NCBI GenBank assembly: GCA_001949185.1
Contig: BDGG01000024.1
Coordinates: 68,828-132,827, forward strand
From: Ramazzottius varieornatus
Lineage: Eukaryota > Tardigrada > Eutardigrada > Parachela > Ramazzottiidae
Length of the DNA: 64,000 nt
Direction: 5' to 3'
Below the pieces are notes generated by a model that was not told the origin of the DNA, did no database searches, and worked only from the letters and a program-made list of their open reading frames with translations. Within the stretch, counting starts at the first letter, position 1; every line of letters begins with the position of its first letter. This document shows positions 13,305 through 23,754 of this stretch, piece after piece. The translations under genes were made by a program, and so were the position numbers.

Positions 13305-13814
13305 TAGGGTTGTTAAAACCCAATCCACCAACGGATGGATCCGGATCAATCCGGATAGAATTCGGATTGGATGGGCTTCCCACCCATCCAGCCGCAAACC
13401 GGATAGGGATACCAACCAACCGGACTGGATCCGGATGGACCTTCGATCCATCCAGCTTTCTATCCGGATGGAACGACAGCTTGGGCAGGATACTTCCAGC
13501 CCATGTCGCAACTCAAAACCAGTTAAAGTCAGAACCAGCACATGCCCCGTTGGCTCGTTTCGGCTGAAACCTCGAGATTCGATTCAATCTGAGCGGGCTT
13601 TTCGGGCCCTTAGTAACCAATTGTCCTTTTTGGCGAAACTTTTTGTCATCATTCAGGCAAACTCCTGATCCGGATACATTCTGGATGATCCGGATAGGTT
13701 GTCCATCCATCCAAGCATCTATCCGGATGGAAGCCTGATCCAACCGGCTTCGATCCGGATAGGAACCCCATCCATCCGCTGATCCATCCGTTTAACCATC
13801 CGTTAACAACCCTA
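13305..13814. mobile_element. hAT-type MITE, 510 bp
   Basis: Terminal inverted repeats TAGGGTTGTTAA (13305-13316) and its complement (13803-13814) are flanked by an 8-bp target duplication CCCTTTTG at 13297-13304 and 13815-13822. This is diagnostic of hAT transposition. The two subterminal regions are packed with ATCCGGAT and GGATGGAT motifs in both orientations, as expected for clustered transposase-binding sites. The middle (about 13510-13660) is single-copy. No transposase is encoded, so the element is non-autonomous. Open frames over it are artefacts of the repeats. Confidence 0.9.
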
Positions 13815-14277
13815 CCCTTTTGAGAGGATTTCTCTGGAAATTCCAGGGGCATTTGCTTCCGATTTCGCCCGGTTGGGTGTGTTGTGGTTGTCTGGACGTA
13901 CATGTAAAGCGAAAAATTCTGGTTCGGACTGTGATAATGGGGACGTCACAGCTGTCGAACTGAATTTTTGCCAGGGTTTCTAAAAAAAGGTGCATTATTT
14001 TTAGAACCGTTTTAAGAGTGTGGTAAGATGAATTACGGTTGTGGTCCGATGAACAAAGAAAATAATACGAAAGTAAGTTGCTCATCGCGGCTAAAGGATT
14101 AGCTCCTGCCACTGTGACAGACGTTGGACCATTCGCCAAGTCGGTCTTCGGGGTCTGTGTCACAATCACATTTTTCTACGTTTTTGTCATGCTCTTTCTC
14201 ACGTTATCTTTGCTCGAGAACACAGTGACTAGATTTCGCGCAGCACGGGCAATCTTATTTAGCATTTTGATTTCTAG

Positions 14278-14624
14278 ATCTTCCGGCAGTACTACGTGGA
14301 CAAACACATGGCCGATGACCAGCTGGCAGAGCGCTTCATCGACCTTACCATGCAGCTCTACGATAACATGATGGAAAAGTGCAAGAAGAACATGGATCCT
14401 CTGCAAGACAATATCGAGCTTCTCGAGGGGAAATCAGGACATTGCATACCATTGTCTACGAGATGGTGGTGGGCTTCGTCATAGCTTTCGCTGTCTTTCT
14501 TACTGTTGTAGTTAGTCTGTGTAAGAAAGCTGATCGTGAGAAACACCTGCGAGCACAGTTCGCGGCTCTCGCTGAAATGCCAAGAAAGCCCAAAAAGCCA
14601 AAGTTCGACGATGAACAGGTGTGA
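14278..14624 (+). CDS. 3' terminal exon(s) of a small single-pass membrane protein
   Basis: A splice acceptor (TTTCTAG) precedes 14278. The first part is an amphipathic acidic/charged helix (about 45 codons, with DDQLAERFIDLTMQLYDNMM). After about 14430 the sensible frame moves by one base and gives a hydrophobic segment (VVGFVIAFAVFLTVVVSL), a basic stretch and a lysine/proline-rich tail to TGA at 14622-14624. The shift falls at GAGGGGAAATC, so it may be an assembly indel, a mutation or a slippage site. A polyadenylation signal follows 105 bp downstream. Upstream exons were not found. Family unknown; the tail would be cytoplasmic if the positive-inside rule holds. Confidence 0.5.
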
Positions 14625-14728
14625 TCTTTTTGGCAAAAAATTTTCTTCCGTCTATAGTGTGATTTCTGCCTTCTGTTTACGTTATTCCACTTCTCAAGTG
14701 AGGGCGGAATATTTACTCGCGAACGGTC

Positions 14729-14734
14729 AATAAA
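14729..14734 (+). terminator. Polyadenylation signal AATAAA
   Basis: AATAAA lies 105 bp after the stop codon of the membrane-protein exon and 18 bp before the Tigger transposon. The transposon therefore landed just past the gene's 3' end. Confidence 0.6.
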
Positions 14735-14931
14735 ATTTAGCCTGACAAGGTACTGTAACCCTTCTAACATCTTTAGTACGTCACTGGTCTTTTGCTTAAG
14801 AGAAGCATTACGAAGGCAACCGCTTGGTCAGATTACAGTTACGTCAGAGCAACCTCAGCAACAGATAAAAAACGTTGGAAACATGGAAGTATAAGCCGAG
14901 TAGAGAGAAATGACGGGAAGTAAAAAAGTGT

Positions 14932-16548
14932 TCAGCTTACATCATCGTCGAAGCCAACCACATTTTCTGCAAATTGAGAAATCTGTATCAGCTCAGTTTC
15001 CGACGGTTCTTCAACTGGCACATCCATCCACAGCTCATCTACAATCTTGCACTTATGAAAGCAGTTAACAATAGTCGACGGCTTCACGAGTTTCCACGCT
15101 TCTACCAGCCAATCCACTGCATCGAAAATCGTCAGGCCTTTCACAAAACTTTCAACGTTGCTTACATGCTGCATATTTGTGAACACTCGTTTATAAAGAA
15201 ACTTTTTGTACTCGTCTTTCAGACATTTTATAATGCCCGCATCGCATGGCTGCGCTATTGCGGTACAGTTAGGCGGCAAAAACCGTAGCTCTATGTTGGG
15301 ACGAGAAGCGACGTTGTGTCCAGAAAAATTGTCCACTAGGAGCAGAATGTGACGTTCTTCCTTGACCATTAAAGCGTTAAGCCAGTCCAAGTATTCTTCA
15401 AAGATGACCGTAGTCATCCAGGCAGTCTTGTTGTACGAATAGTTGAAACCGTAGTCGTCGGAGTTGATGTTGAATACTGCATTCCGTTCGAAAGATCGAG
15501 GCTGAGCAGATGTATCTATAACCGACAAGAATTTGAATTTGTCTTCTGCTCTTTGTAATTTCAAACCTCAAATTTTTCTAGTTCCAAACTTACTGATGAT
15601 CCATAGAGGAAGCTTGCGCCCTCCGCCGGAAACAGATATATGAACCGTAATTCGATCCTTCGCTATCTTGATTCCTTTGTCCTGTTTATTGCCAAAAACA
15701 AGAGACTTGGTCCCGGCATTCCTCCACCATATTCCGGTCTCATCGCAGTTCCAAATATTCTCCGGATGGATAAGTTCCAAAAGGGCTGGCAAGTCAACGG
15801 TAAGCCACTGCTCTAAGGCTATCAAATCTGTACTAGATTCCTCTCCTGTGAAAATCAAAGTGTTCCTCGGTTATTCCCCAGCCTTCGCACAGTTCTCTCA
15901 CATGAAATATAACTAGAGTAAGTTAAAAGTTACCATGAAGCTGTTTGAGNNNNNNNNNNNNNNNNNNNNNNNNNNNNNNNNNNNNNNNNNNNNNNNNNNA
16001 GTTACCATGAAGCTGTTTGAGGTTCACGTTGTGGCGACCACAGAACTTATCGTACCATCCCCAGCTGCATCGAAAGTCGGCAATTGCTAAAGTCGACGCA
16101 ACAAACGTAGCGACGTTCATGAGGAAAACTGGGCGAACTGGGATTCGTTTCTCGCGAGCCATTTTTAAGAATTTCAGACACTGTTCGTCAATCTGCGGAA
16201 ACTGCAAGTTGACTTTTGTCGTTTTCCGGTTCGGGTTTGCGCCATTCGCCAGCGCGAATCTGATCTCTTCTTTCTTCTGACAAATCCCTATCACACCGTA
16301 TACCGATAGACCACACTCGTCAGCAATCTGCTGGAACGATGCCTAAAAACCAGCAAGAACCACTCAATTCGGGAACAGTATCCAGTGCGTAGGATACGGC
16401 ATAATTTCATGTACTGTACAAAAATTACCTGTTGCACTTCTCTCTTGAAGATAATCAAGGCCTTCTGACCTAACGTCGGTTTCTCCTGCACAATCCTCTT
16501 TCTCTTCCTAATCTCGATATATGACGTCTTTCGCACCTTCCCCATCAT
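14932..16548 (-). pseudogene. Tigger/Jerky-type DDE_1 transposase, one in-frame stop
   Basis: The first ATG is at 16548. Exon 1 (to 16429) is basic. After an 86-bp intron (16343-16428), exon 2 encodes the CENP-B-type helix-turn-helix region. A second intron (15846-15933, 88 bp) precedes the DDE domain. The catalytic aspartates are visible: NCDETG, LLVDNFSGHN, and the third in AQPCDAG, 31 residues after the second (DD30D, as in pogo/Tigger). An in-frame TGA at 15570-15568 interrupts the domain. It lies in a 27-nt stretch beginning GTAAGT and ending AG whose removal would keep frame, but 27 nt is far shorter than the other introns here, so a nonsense mutation is more likely. The C-terminal end is acidic. 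Confidence 0.88.
15950..15999. other. Assembly gap (50 N), probably spurious
   Basis: The 22 bases before the gap (15928-15949) are identical to the 22 bases after it (16000-16021). The two contig ends overlap and the gap likely has no real length. The transposase exon reads correctly across when one copy is used. Confidence 0.85.
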
Positions 16549-17489
16549 GGATACTGTAGAAGCACTGTTGGTCGACACTGAAGTGTTGGAATGAGGAAAC
16601 AAGGATCAGTGGTGAACCGGGATTCTCAAAACGCATTCGGAATTTGGAAACTGGAAATTAGCTTATTTCAGCAGTCTATTGTCAGATCTGACGTAACTGT
16701 GAGATCACTGTGGTAGGCGTGCTTGAAGCACTGCAAACTCTCTTTTTTCGCGACATGTAGATTTAACTTGAGTGACGTACTAAAGATGTTAGAAGGGTTA
16801 CAGTAGTTCAATCTCGATTAAACATCATCTGTTTCATCATGATGACAATTCCTGATTACCCTTGACTAAACTTGGTGATTCTCTCTGACTAGTGATCAGA
16901 TGACCGTTTGGAGTTCAGTATCGTGTTCCTCGATGTCCGTTACACTAGACTGCTTCAGCAGTTCGACTTTACCCTTGGGGTCCCGAAACTTTAAAGTCGA
17001 TTCTTCAACAATTTGGTCGGCGCTCGTTGTGACCAAAAATGGGCCGCCGAAACCCAAATTTCACGTTTCTGTCTGTGGGGCATGGTGAACAGTGTTGCTA
17101 ACTTTGGACTGCAGAAGGTGAAATTCCTCGAAGTTCGGGTCTCAAAATAAAGTCATTTGTCGACGCCCGTGCTTCAAAAAATCTCCACAATACTGCAAAC
17201 ACAGCCTTCAGCCAACTAGTATGAGATGCCCCGATACGAGTCTTGGGGAAAATTTTGTTGCAGAAATAGCCAGGTGGGAAAGAAGATCAGACCCTTAGAA
17301 GGAAAACGAAGGCCGTTCAAATACTTAGACTCCCCGATCCAGACTTGGCTTCAACCGTGAATAGTTCCTAGTATGAGCTGTCTGCAGCCACTTATGCTGA
17401 CGCCCGGCCGGCTTTCGCCCAACCTACCCCTCTAGGGGTGCATTACCTGCACTTGTAAGTACAGCGCGAATATCACCAGGCGGTACGGC

Positions 17490-18940
17490 ACGCTACGTTT
17501 CACAAAGTCTATACTGTATATGTGACGTGAGGATTGATGCAGATCATTTCAACAAGGTAACTGAGCGTTTTACGTTCTTCTCTCTTGATGCGTTCTTCGG
17601 TTTTGTAACGTCCAGTGAGAGATCTGTCCCATAGAGATGCTGCTCGCTGGGTGTTTCGCGTCAGCTTCTGTCATTATTCTGGCAAGGGCCGTGTTAGTAG
17701 ATGGATTTGCAACAGTTTTATCGTTCGGAAAGTACGGACCCGACAACGCAGTGGGTTCTCGAACTCTCACACACCGTAATCCACCCAGCGGTCTGGGTCG
17801 CAATGCTTCCTCCGTGGACCCAAACTTGTATCGCCGCAAAGCTGCAGGGCTGATTGAGAAACTGTCAAAGATACTGGAGAAGATTCGACCACGGGAAGCA
17901 ACAGCGTTGCCGAAATTGATCGACGTCCGCCAAATGTATCCTGTTCCTACACTGAACACTGTTGCTCACAACAAGGTCGCTAGCGGCTACGGTGGGGAGA
18001 ATACGAAAAGTGGAGGTGTTTCCGCTCTGAAAAGCAAGCTTCTTGCCAAGCTTACTGTGTTTGCTCCTCTTTCACGGCCTCGTGTTGGTTAGAACAGTCA
18101 AGACGATGACTTAGCACTATCGTTAGACTTCACTTCTTGTTGCACGAAAAAAAACGTGATTCGTCGCACAGACAGTCTGCTATCATATCCGGATTACGGA
18201 CTTTTTCCTTACGGTGCTTTCTCACCAGACACATAGTATTGCTTGTTTTTTGATGCTTTCTTCTTTAATAACAGAAGCGGCTCCGCCGGGTTTGAAAGCA
18301 GGGTTCCTATACGTCTGCCAATAATATACCGCTACGCTAGAGCACCCACACAAAGCTTGGGCAGTTCCGGCCTAAGCATATGTTTCGTACTCCGATCTTC
18401 CAACGGAGTTCCGAATCTGTCCTTAAGCTGGAAGCATTTTACGGCGTTATGCCGAGCACCGTGTGAGAGATGCCCTGTCGGTGCTCGGCCTTGCCGCCTT
18501 GTCGGTCGCACTGCCTCGCACTGTTCCTTACTGTCTTGTGGCTTGTTGTACAACATTACAACTCGTCCTTGAGAAAATCCAAGCGTGACCATGTCCTGAA
18601 CCCGAAGGGGTTGTTTCTAAAGGTCGACCGAAGCACGAACACTGTTCACGAGATACTGCTTACCATCATCTCTGTTTTGTTCCATGGAGGTCGAATCCCA
18701 GACAGATTTGAGTAAAAGAGAAAAACAAATATTCTCTATAAAAGGTCAGAAGCTAACACGGGAAACAAAGTCTTCAACGTTGCTCAGAAATCCGGGTGCA
18801 ATGCAGACGGGAACTTTCACCATCATACATCACTCAGAATCATTTCCACTGGTCTGGATGGTGTCATATGCTTATTGGTCGACCAAAACGCAGACAAGTG
18901 CGTCGGCCAGGCGCAGCTTGACCACAGACAAGCCTATCTT
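17490..18940 (+). repeat. Segmental duplication, copy 2
   Basis: This is the partner of 6090-7995, in the same orientation. The 5' flank (GTAACTGAGCGTTTTAC...TGCGTTCTT), the coding region and the downstream TTTCTAAAGGTCGACC block are all kept. The distal part is shortened relative to copy 1. Confidence 0.7.
17637..18092 (+). CDS. Small secreted protein, paralogue copy 2
   Basis: An unspliced 151-codon frame from ATG 17637 ends with TAG at 18090-18092. The signal peptide is MLLAGCFASASVIILARAVLVDGFA-like with a likely cleavage near residue 24. The KYGPDNAVGSRTL block, the GLIEKLSKILEKIRP helix and the RPRVG terminus are unchanged from copy 1. Most substitutions cluster at residues 55-70 and 110-140. 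No gap separates the copies. It is a secreted protein of unknown family, expected to have its own promoter since about 150 bp of 5' flank are duplicated with it. Confidence 0.65.
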   Translation: MLLAGCFASASVIILARAVLVDGFATVLSFGKYGPDNAVGSRTLTHRNPPSGLGRNASSVDPNLYRRKAAGLIEKLSKILEKIRPREATALPKLIDVRQMYPVPTLNTVAHNKVASGYGGENTKSGGVSALKSKLLAKLTVFAPLSRPRVG

Positions 18941-19874
18941 TTATTGTACTGTTCGTCTCTGAGATGCAAAGGAGTGTCAGAATATACTATCCTGCAAACT
19001 CTGCTTCTGGAGCGACCAGAAAACACAACGGAAATCAAATAAGTATACTTGCAGAACGGACAAGCTTACTACCGGCGATACACGCAACCGTAAACACACA
19101 CGGAGGGTACGTTTGGAACAGTAAAAACTTTCAAGCAGACGGAAAAGACGGCAAACTCAGAATGCAACCGTAGAAATCTGCCAGAAAAAAATGCTTTCGT
19201 CATGAATCGAACATGTACGAAAGTCCTACCGTTCCGCTGTTTTGGCATTGCTCGATCCCTACTTTTACTGCTCCAAACTTTCCTTTCTTGTGTGTACTGA
19301 TCGAACTGGTTCTGCTGGCATTCCTTGAACCACTTCTTACACCAAGCTTTATGCCAAGAGCGCTACAACCTGATGGAAGGATCAGGTTGTTCGCGTCAAA
19401 ATAAATCGTCCATAGCGCGGTTTAACGTTTCCTCCACGTTGCAGTAACGATAATCCGTAAGCAAAGGTCCTTACTACTTTGTGCGGGTGGCACGCACTAT
19501 TTTAGTCGACCAAACACTCTTGATTGCCATCACCTTGAACCTTGAAGTATCTCGTACGCTGAGCTCACTTATAGTACACTTGTGAATTCCAGCTGTCTTC
19601 GATTTCTAGATTAACACCGACTGTACCCATATCTGACTGACCGACGTTGCTCAAGTTCCTGATGATAAATTTACTTTTGGCCATTAGAATTATCTAGACA
19701 GGCTGCATGCAGGAAGGAGCTAGCGTACTGGAATGGTAAGTAAAGTAGAAACCGATTGCTGAATCGTAAGCAACGGCGCGCAAGGTGACTCACTGTCTCG
19801 AACCACCTTTTCTTGATTTCGAAATCAAGTCATGGATGCATCATCAATAACGTAAACGAAAGCAAAACTCTGGT
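18941..19874. other. Intergenic, nothing recognised
   Basis: This stretch lies 3' of the gustatory-like receptor (minus) and 3' of the duplicated block. Short open frames at 18964-19404 lack supporting features. Confidence 0.4.
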
Positions 19875-21373
19875 TTAGCGATCGAGAAACTCCAGCGTCA
19901 GAACCGAGAAAGTTGCAATGAGCATGAACGTCTGCAAAAGAAAGTAGCAGGTGATTTATTCAGTTTATTAAGCCTACAAGTTCGTTAGGCGGTAACTTGC
20001 TCATGTTTTTACCGTCGTCACCGACGCCCTAGTGATATGGAAGAGCTCAAAGATGTGGAAGACCAAGGGACTAGCGCTAATCCTGCGGTCCAGAGTGTTG
20101 ATCAAGCTTTTCAAGTGACGATCCTGTGTTACGTGCGAAACAGTTTTTCGAGAGATAAAATCAAACTGACCTCGTTGAGATGCGAATCTATAAACGGCTT
20201 ACCGTGGGCGACTCCGGTGCTTTTATGGACTTGGATACTCTCAAGCTAACTACCTTTTGCCATAGACGTAAGTCCTGGAAAAACATATATAACCGTTCTT
20301 CCTTGACCACAGGAGTTCGCTGGATTCTCAAAGCCCACCTTCTCATGAACCAGAATCAGTACCACAGTCATTAGTAGGATTCGGACGCTGACGCCGATGG
20401 TCTGAATGAAATATAATACGGCAAATTCCATACTGACGTCCTGCTGGTTCTTAGACGATAGAGTGCTAATGACCGACATGGCGTAGCCCAACATGACAAT
20501 CACGTCCGACCCATAGGCAGCCCCGTAAATCAACATAAAAGAGTTGTTGATCTCTTCCCAGAGACTGCGCACGTCTTCGCACTGAAGGATCAGACACTCC
20601 ATCAAACCACACTGCTCAGCCGAATTTGCTACGTCGCAACTAGATTTTTTGATTGAATCTAACCCACTACCAATAGTTTGCAAAAGCCTTGCCACCACCA
20701 TTGCCCAAAGACTTAGCATGATAATAGGCTGATCGGAGAGGAGATGGGACAACATACAGAAAAATATTCCAAGTCCTGTTCGGCGCCATATTGTCCTCAC
20801 TGGGTCGGCGACGGCGAATGGATCGTCGTCCAGTGTTTTATTCATGCGTTCTGCTGTCTTCACCGCTTGCAGGGTGTTTACCACACTCATGACTGTAAAG
20901 GGGAACTGTTCAACTGCCAGCAGTATAACAGCCAGAAGTACAGCAAGACGACTTGCCAGTCTCCATTTCACGATTTCTTCAGTTGTAAACGTTTTTATTT
21001 TCAGGAAACCAGCGTGTAAAAGACGAAGAATATGAGGAAACTTGAAGAAAAGTATAGTCAAGACAAGAGGTCCTCTCCAACTGACAGCAATACTTGGCAA
21101 CAAAGAGATCAGATTACGCAGACCGATCGGAGGTTTGATTTTTCGGAGGGTTGAAACGAAAATGGTAATGTCGTAAGCCCAAAAACTCCAGCCTCCTGCA
21201 ATATATAGGATACCCAGTACGAACCACAACCACGAAGCGACAAGGAGGAGAAATTTTTTGCCGGATCGATTTATATGCCGTACTCTAGGCAGGATGAAAG
21301 GAGAAAGCACCAGTAACTGCAAAGAAAAAACCCTTTTGAAAGATGGTGATTTCGAAGAGCTCATTTTTTTCAT
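19875..21373 (-). CDS. Gustatory-like receptor (7TM), complete, 4 exons
   Basis: Exons are 21373-20339, 20274-20203, 20123-20013 and 19931-19875 (TAA), joined by GT-AG introns of 64, 79 and 81 bp. The model gives 424 residues, normal for the insect Gr/invertebrate Grl superfamily. The first exon holds six hydrophobic segments, starting about residue 15; the last segment is in the final exon (TFMLIATFSVLTLEF). All three introns are phase 0 and sit in the last quarter of the gene, the arrangement known as ancestral for Gr genes. The TYxxxxxQF signature of insect Grs is not kept at the end, so ligand class cannot be guessed. It would act in the plasma membrane as a ligand-gated channel, by family knowledge. 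A second ATG lies three codons in. Confidence 0.85.
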
Positions 21374-23754
21374 GGCATTAACAGAATGCTGCTTTCACGA
21401 CCAAAGAATAATTAACAGTGAGCTTCTCTTTGGCTAGTGGTTTTGCAAAACGGCGGTTGTTTTCGCAGTAGCGTTTTGGCTTTTAGTCTTGTGTGTGACC
21501 ATGCTTCTGGGACGTCATAGCCGTCACCTCCTCTGAGAACGAGCCGTCGCATTCCGAACCGACCAAGGAAATGTTACGCACACTTCGATCAGCAAGAATG
21601 AATTGTAGATAAATATGGGAAGGGCAGAGCTAATGCTGTTGTAAACACTGGCTCTCGAGCGTTAGGTCTCTCTTGTGTACCACAAGGACTAATGATTCTG
21701 TAATGCAAAGTCCATGCAACGTTTTGAGCAAACACTGAAATAGCTCAGTTGCACCAGACGACTGATGTTTACGGCGCAGCACGCGCTAGCGGATAACTTA
21801 AAGCAACCAACTGCGGCGATTTGTTCGCTACTGCGCATGTATCCTAATTTATTTATACTGCCATCCATTTATTTTGAGTGTACGCTCTTGCATTCGCCCA
21901 ATTTCGGTCCGAACTGGTTCAAACTTTGCCCAGATTTCAAAAATGTAGTCTAGCTGTTCACAACGTGGATATTTGTTTTAGTTTTTTATCTAGCGGTACA
22001 AATTTTGATTGTTTCTTGCAATTTTACGCCGCCTGCATGTTTTCAGAATGCAGCTCATAGCCTGGAAAACTAGCAAATAATTTAGACTGCTCTTTTCCCG
22101 ACGTCTGTGTGCGCTGCCACAAAGAGCTTCCTGTGGTACTTTTCTCGATGGTCACAAGCGAAGAACTTGACAAGGTTCATCCTAGTTCCGTCCACTATTT
22201 GAAACTTGGTGGTCCAGACTTAGTCGAACTTACCTATGTTTCGCCGATCTAATCTTTCTGGGGTTTCCCAGCGGATCGTTCGCTCCCAAAGTCCCCATGT
22301 AAATCTGTAGACCGTGTTCGGTGGGCTAGATGTTTCCCGAAAGTTTGGTGCACGACTTTGGCGAAACCAGCCTGACCAAACAAACGAGCTCCAGAACTTC
22401 CCCGGTACCCGCATAACGGTGGGACAGCACAAGCATACTGCTCGAACATTCCTGCTAGCTTTTAGTACGTTTGATGACGGAGGAAAACAAGTAGATGTGG
22501 TACAGGCAGTCACACCACCGGTAAGAACCGCACCGCAGTTAGAGTTGCGACTGCGGTATCCCAAGTAAATGAAGAAGTCAAGTGGTGCCACCCTACAGCG
22601 CAGTCTTGTAGTCTCCACGCCGGATATTTTCACTTGTAATCTCCGTGCCGTCTATGGAGTGAGACAATCGTGGAACTCATTGTATACAGCTCCAATGCGA
22701 AGGGTGCATACCCAGAAACCAAGCTCGGGGTGCCAGCAGAGTAGACGGCTCACGCACTGGTTGAAGAAGAAATCGATTGGAGGCCTCGGTCTCACACCCC
22801 ATAAAATTGTGTGCACGCTCCTAGACTAAATATCATCATGGGCCACGGAGCAAAAGACGAACGGTCCAGTTGAAGCCAGCCAACGTGTCAAATCAATCGG
22901 AACAGCGCCGTGTTCGCTCCGCGGCCCACAGTTTCGTCTATGTTCACATAAAGGCCAGGTGCGTGTACTATGCACAGAAGGGTGCAAGCGTTCCTCGCTT
23001 TATGTGCACAAAACATCACGTCAGTGCATAACTGCTAGCCCAAGCCTTGGCTCGTAGCACCTACCTACTGCACTATCGTATCCCTGGTCGCTCAGTGGTT
23101 ACAAGTCAAGTGGGCGCCAGTGAACCGTTGAAACGTTAACCGGACTTTCGATATGACCGAGGTACGGCTCCGATAGCGGTTATGGAAATATCTGTGACTC
23201 CGGGCACAGAGAGCACAGCAGATATTCTTTTGATTATTATAACTTGTGATGTCGAAGGACAGGGCAGCGATCAGCCTTCGCTATCGCACGCTAGACAGTG
23301 GTGGTTATGATCAGCCCCGGCCGATGTGCAGACTCATGCGTTGATTATCAGCACAGTGGTATTTCATGGTCCAACTTCCACATGTGACACTGATACAGTC
23401 TCGCAGATCCTGATTGTTGTATCAGAGAAGAAATGGCAGATTAGATTATGTGCATAATTTATCAGTTGGGAAGCCTTGCATCAGCGTGGAAGCTCACGTG
23501 CCTTTGCACAGGTAAAGGTTATCCAGAACCAGGATATCCAAGGCGCCATTTAGCTCTGCGATAACCAAGCGGCCCGTTATTCGATCTCCCGATGCCGGTG
23601 TGGAAAGCTCGTAGGTATATAAAATACGAAGAAGAAAAACCTTCATAGTACGTGTAGTTCAGAAGAGTGTTCAGTTCTAAACAGGTGTAACGGTTTTGCA
23701 CAGTGCTGTTTGTCGATAACTACGATAGATACCGGTATAATTACCGTTTTGAGA
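21374..23754. other. Intergenic region, possible single exon at 22340-22520
   Basis: Between the receptor and the P450 I see no certain gene. One plus-strand frame (22341-22521) is preceded by an AG and followed by GTAAGAAC. It reads as a plausible soluble exon, but no partner exons or family were found. No tRNA cloverleaf could be built. Confidence 0.35.

Larger units (their letters stand above)
14753..16803 (-). mobile_element. Tigger/pogo (Tc1-mariner superfamily) transposon
   Basis: Perfect 32-bp inverted terminal repeats run 14753-14784 and 16772-16803, starting CTGTAACCCTTCTAACATC. They are flanked by TA dinucleotides at 14751-14752 and 16804-16805, the superfamily's target duplication. 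The body encodes a DDE_1/CENP-B-like transposase on the minus strand. The identical terminal repeats imply recent movement. The transposase has an in-frame stop, so this copy probably depended on a helper or was disabled after insertion. A 50-N gap lies inside. Confidence 0.92.

Noticed and set aside
15566-15595. 27-nt mini-intron in the Tigger transposase
   Set aside because: Far shorter than the 60-90 bp introns elsewhere in the window; a nonsense mutation is more likely. Kept only as a finding to test.
23083-23155. Possible tRNA (GGTCGCTCAGTGGTTACAAG looks like a B/A box region)
   Set aside because: No complete cloverleaf with matching acceptor and T arms could be built.
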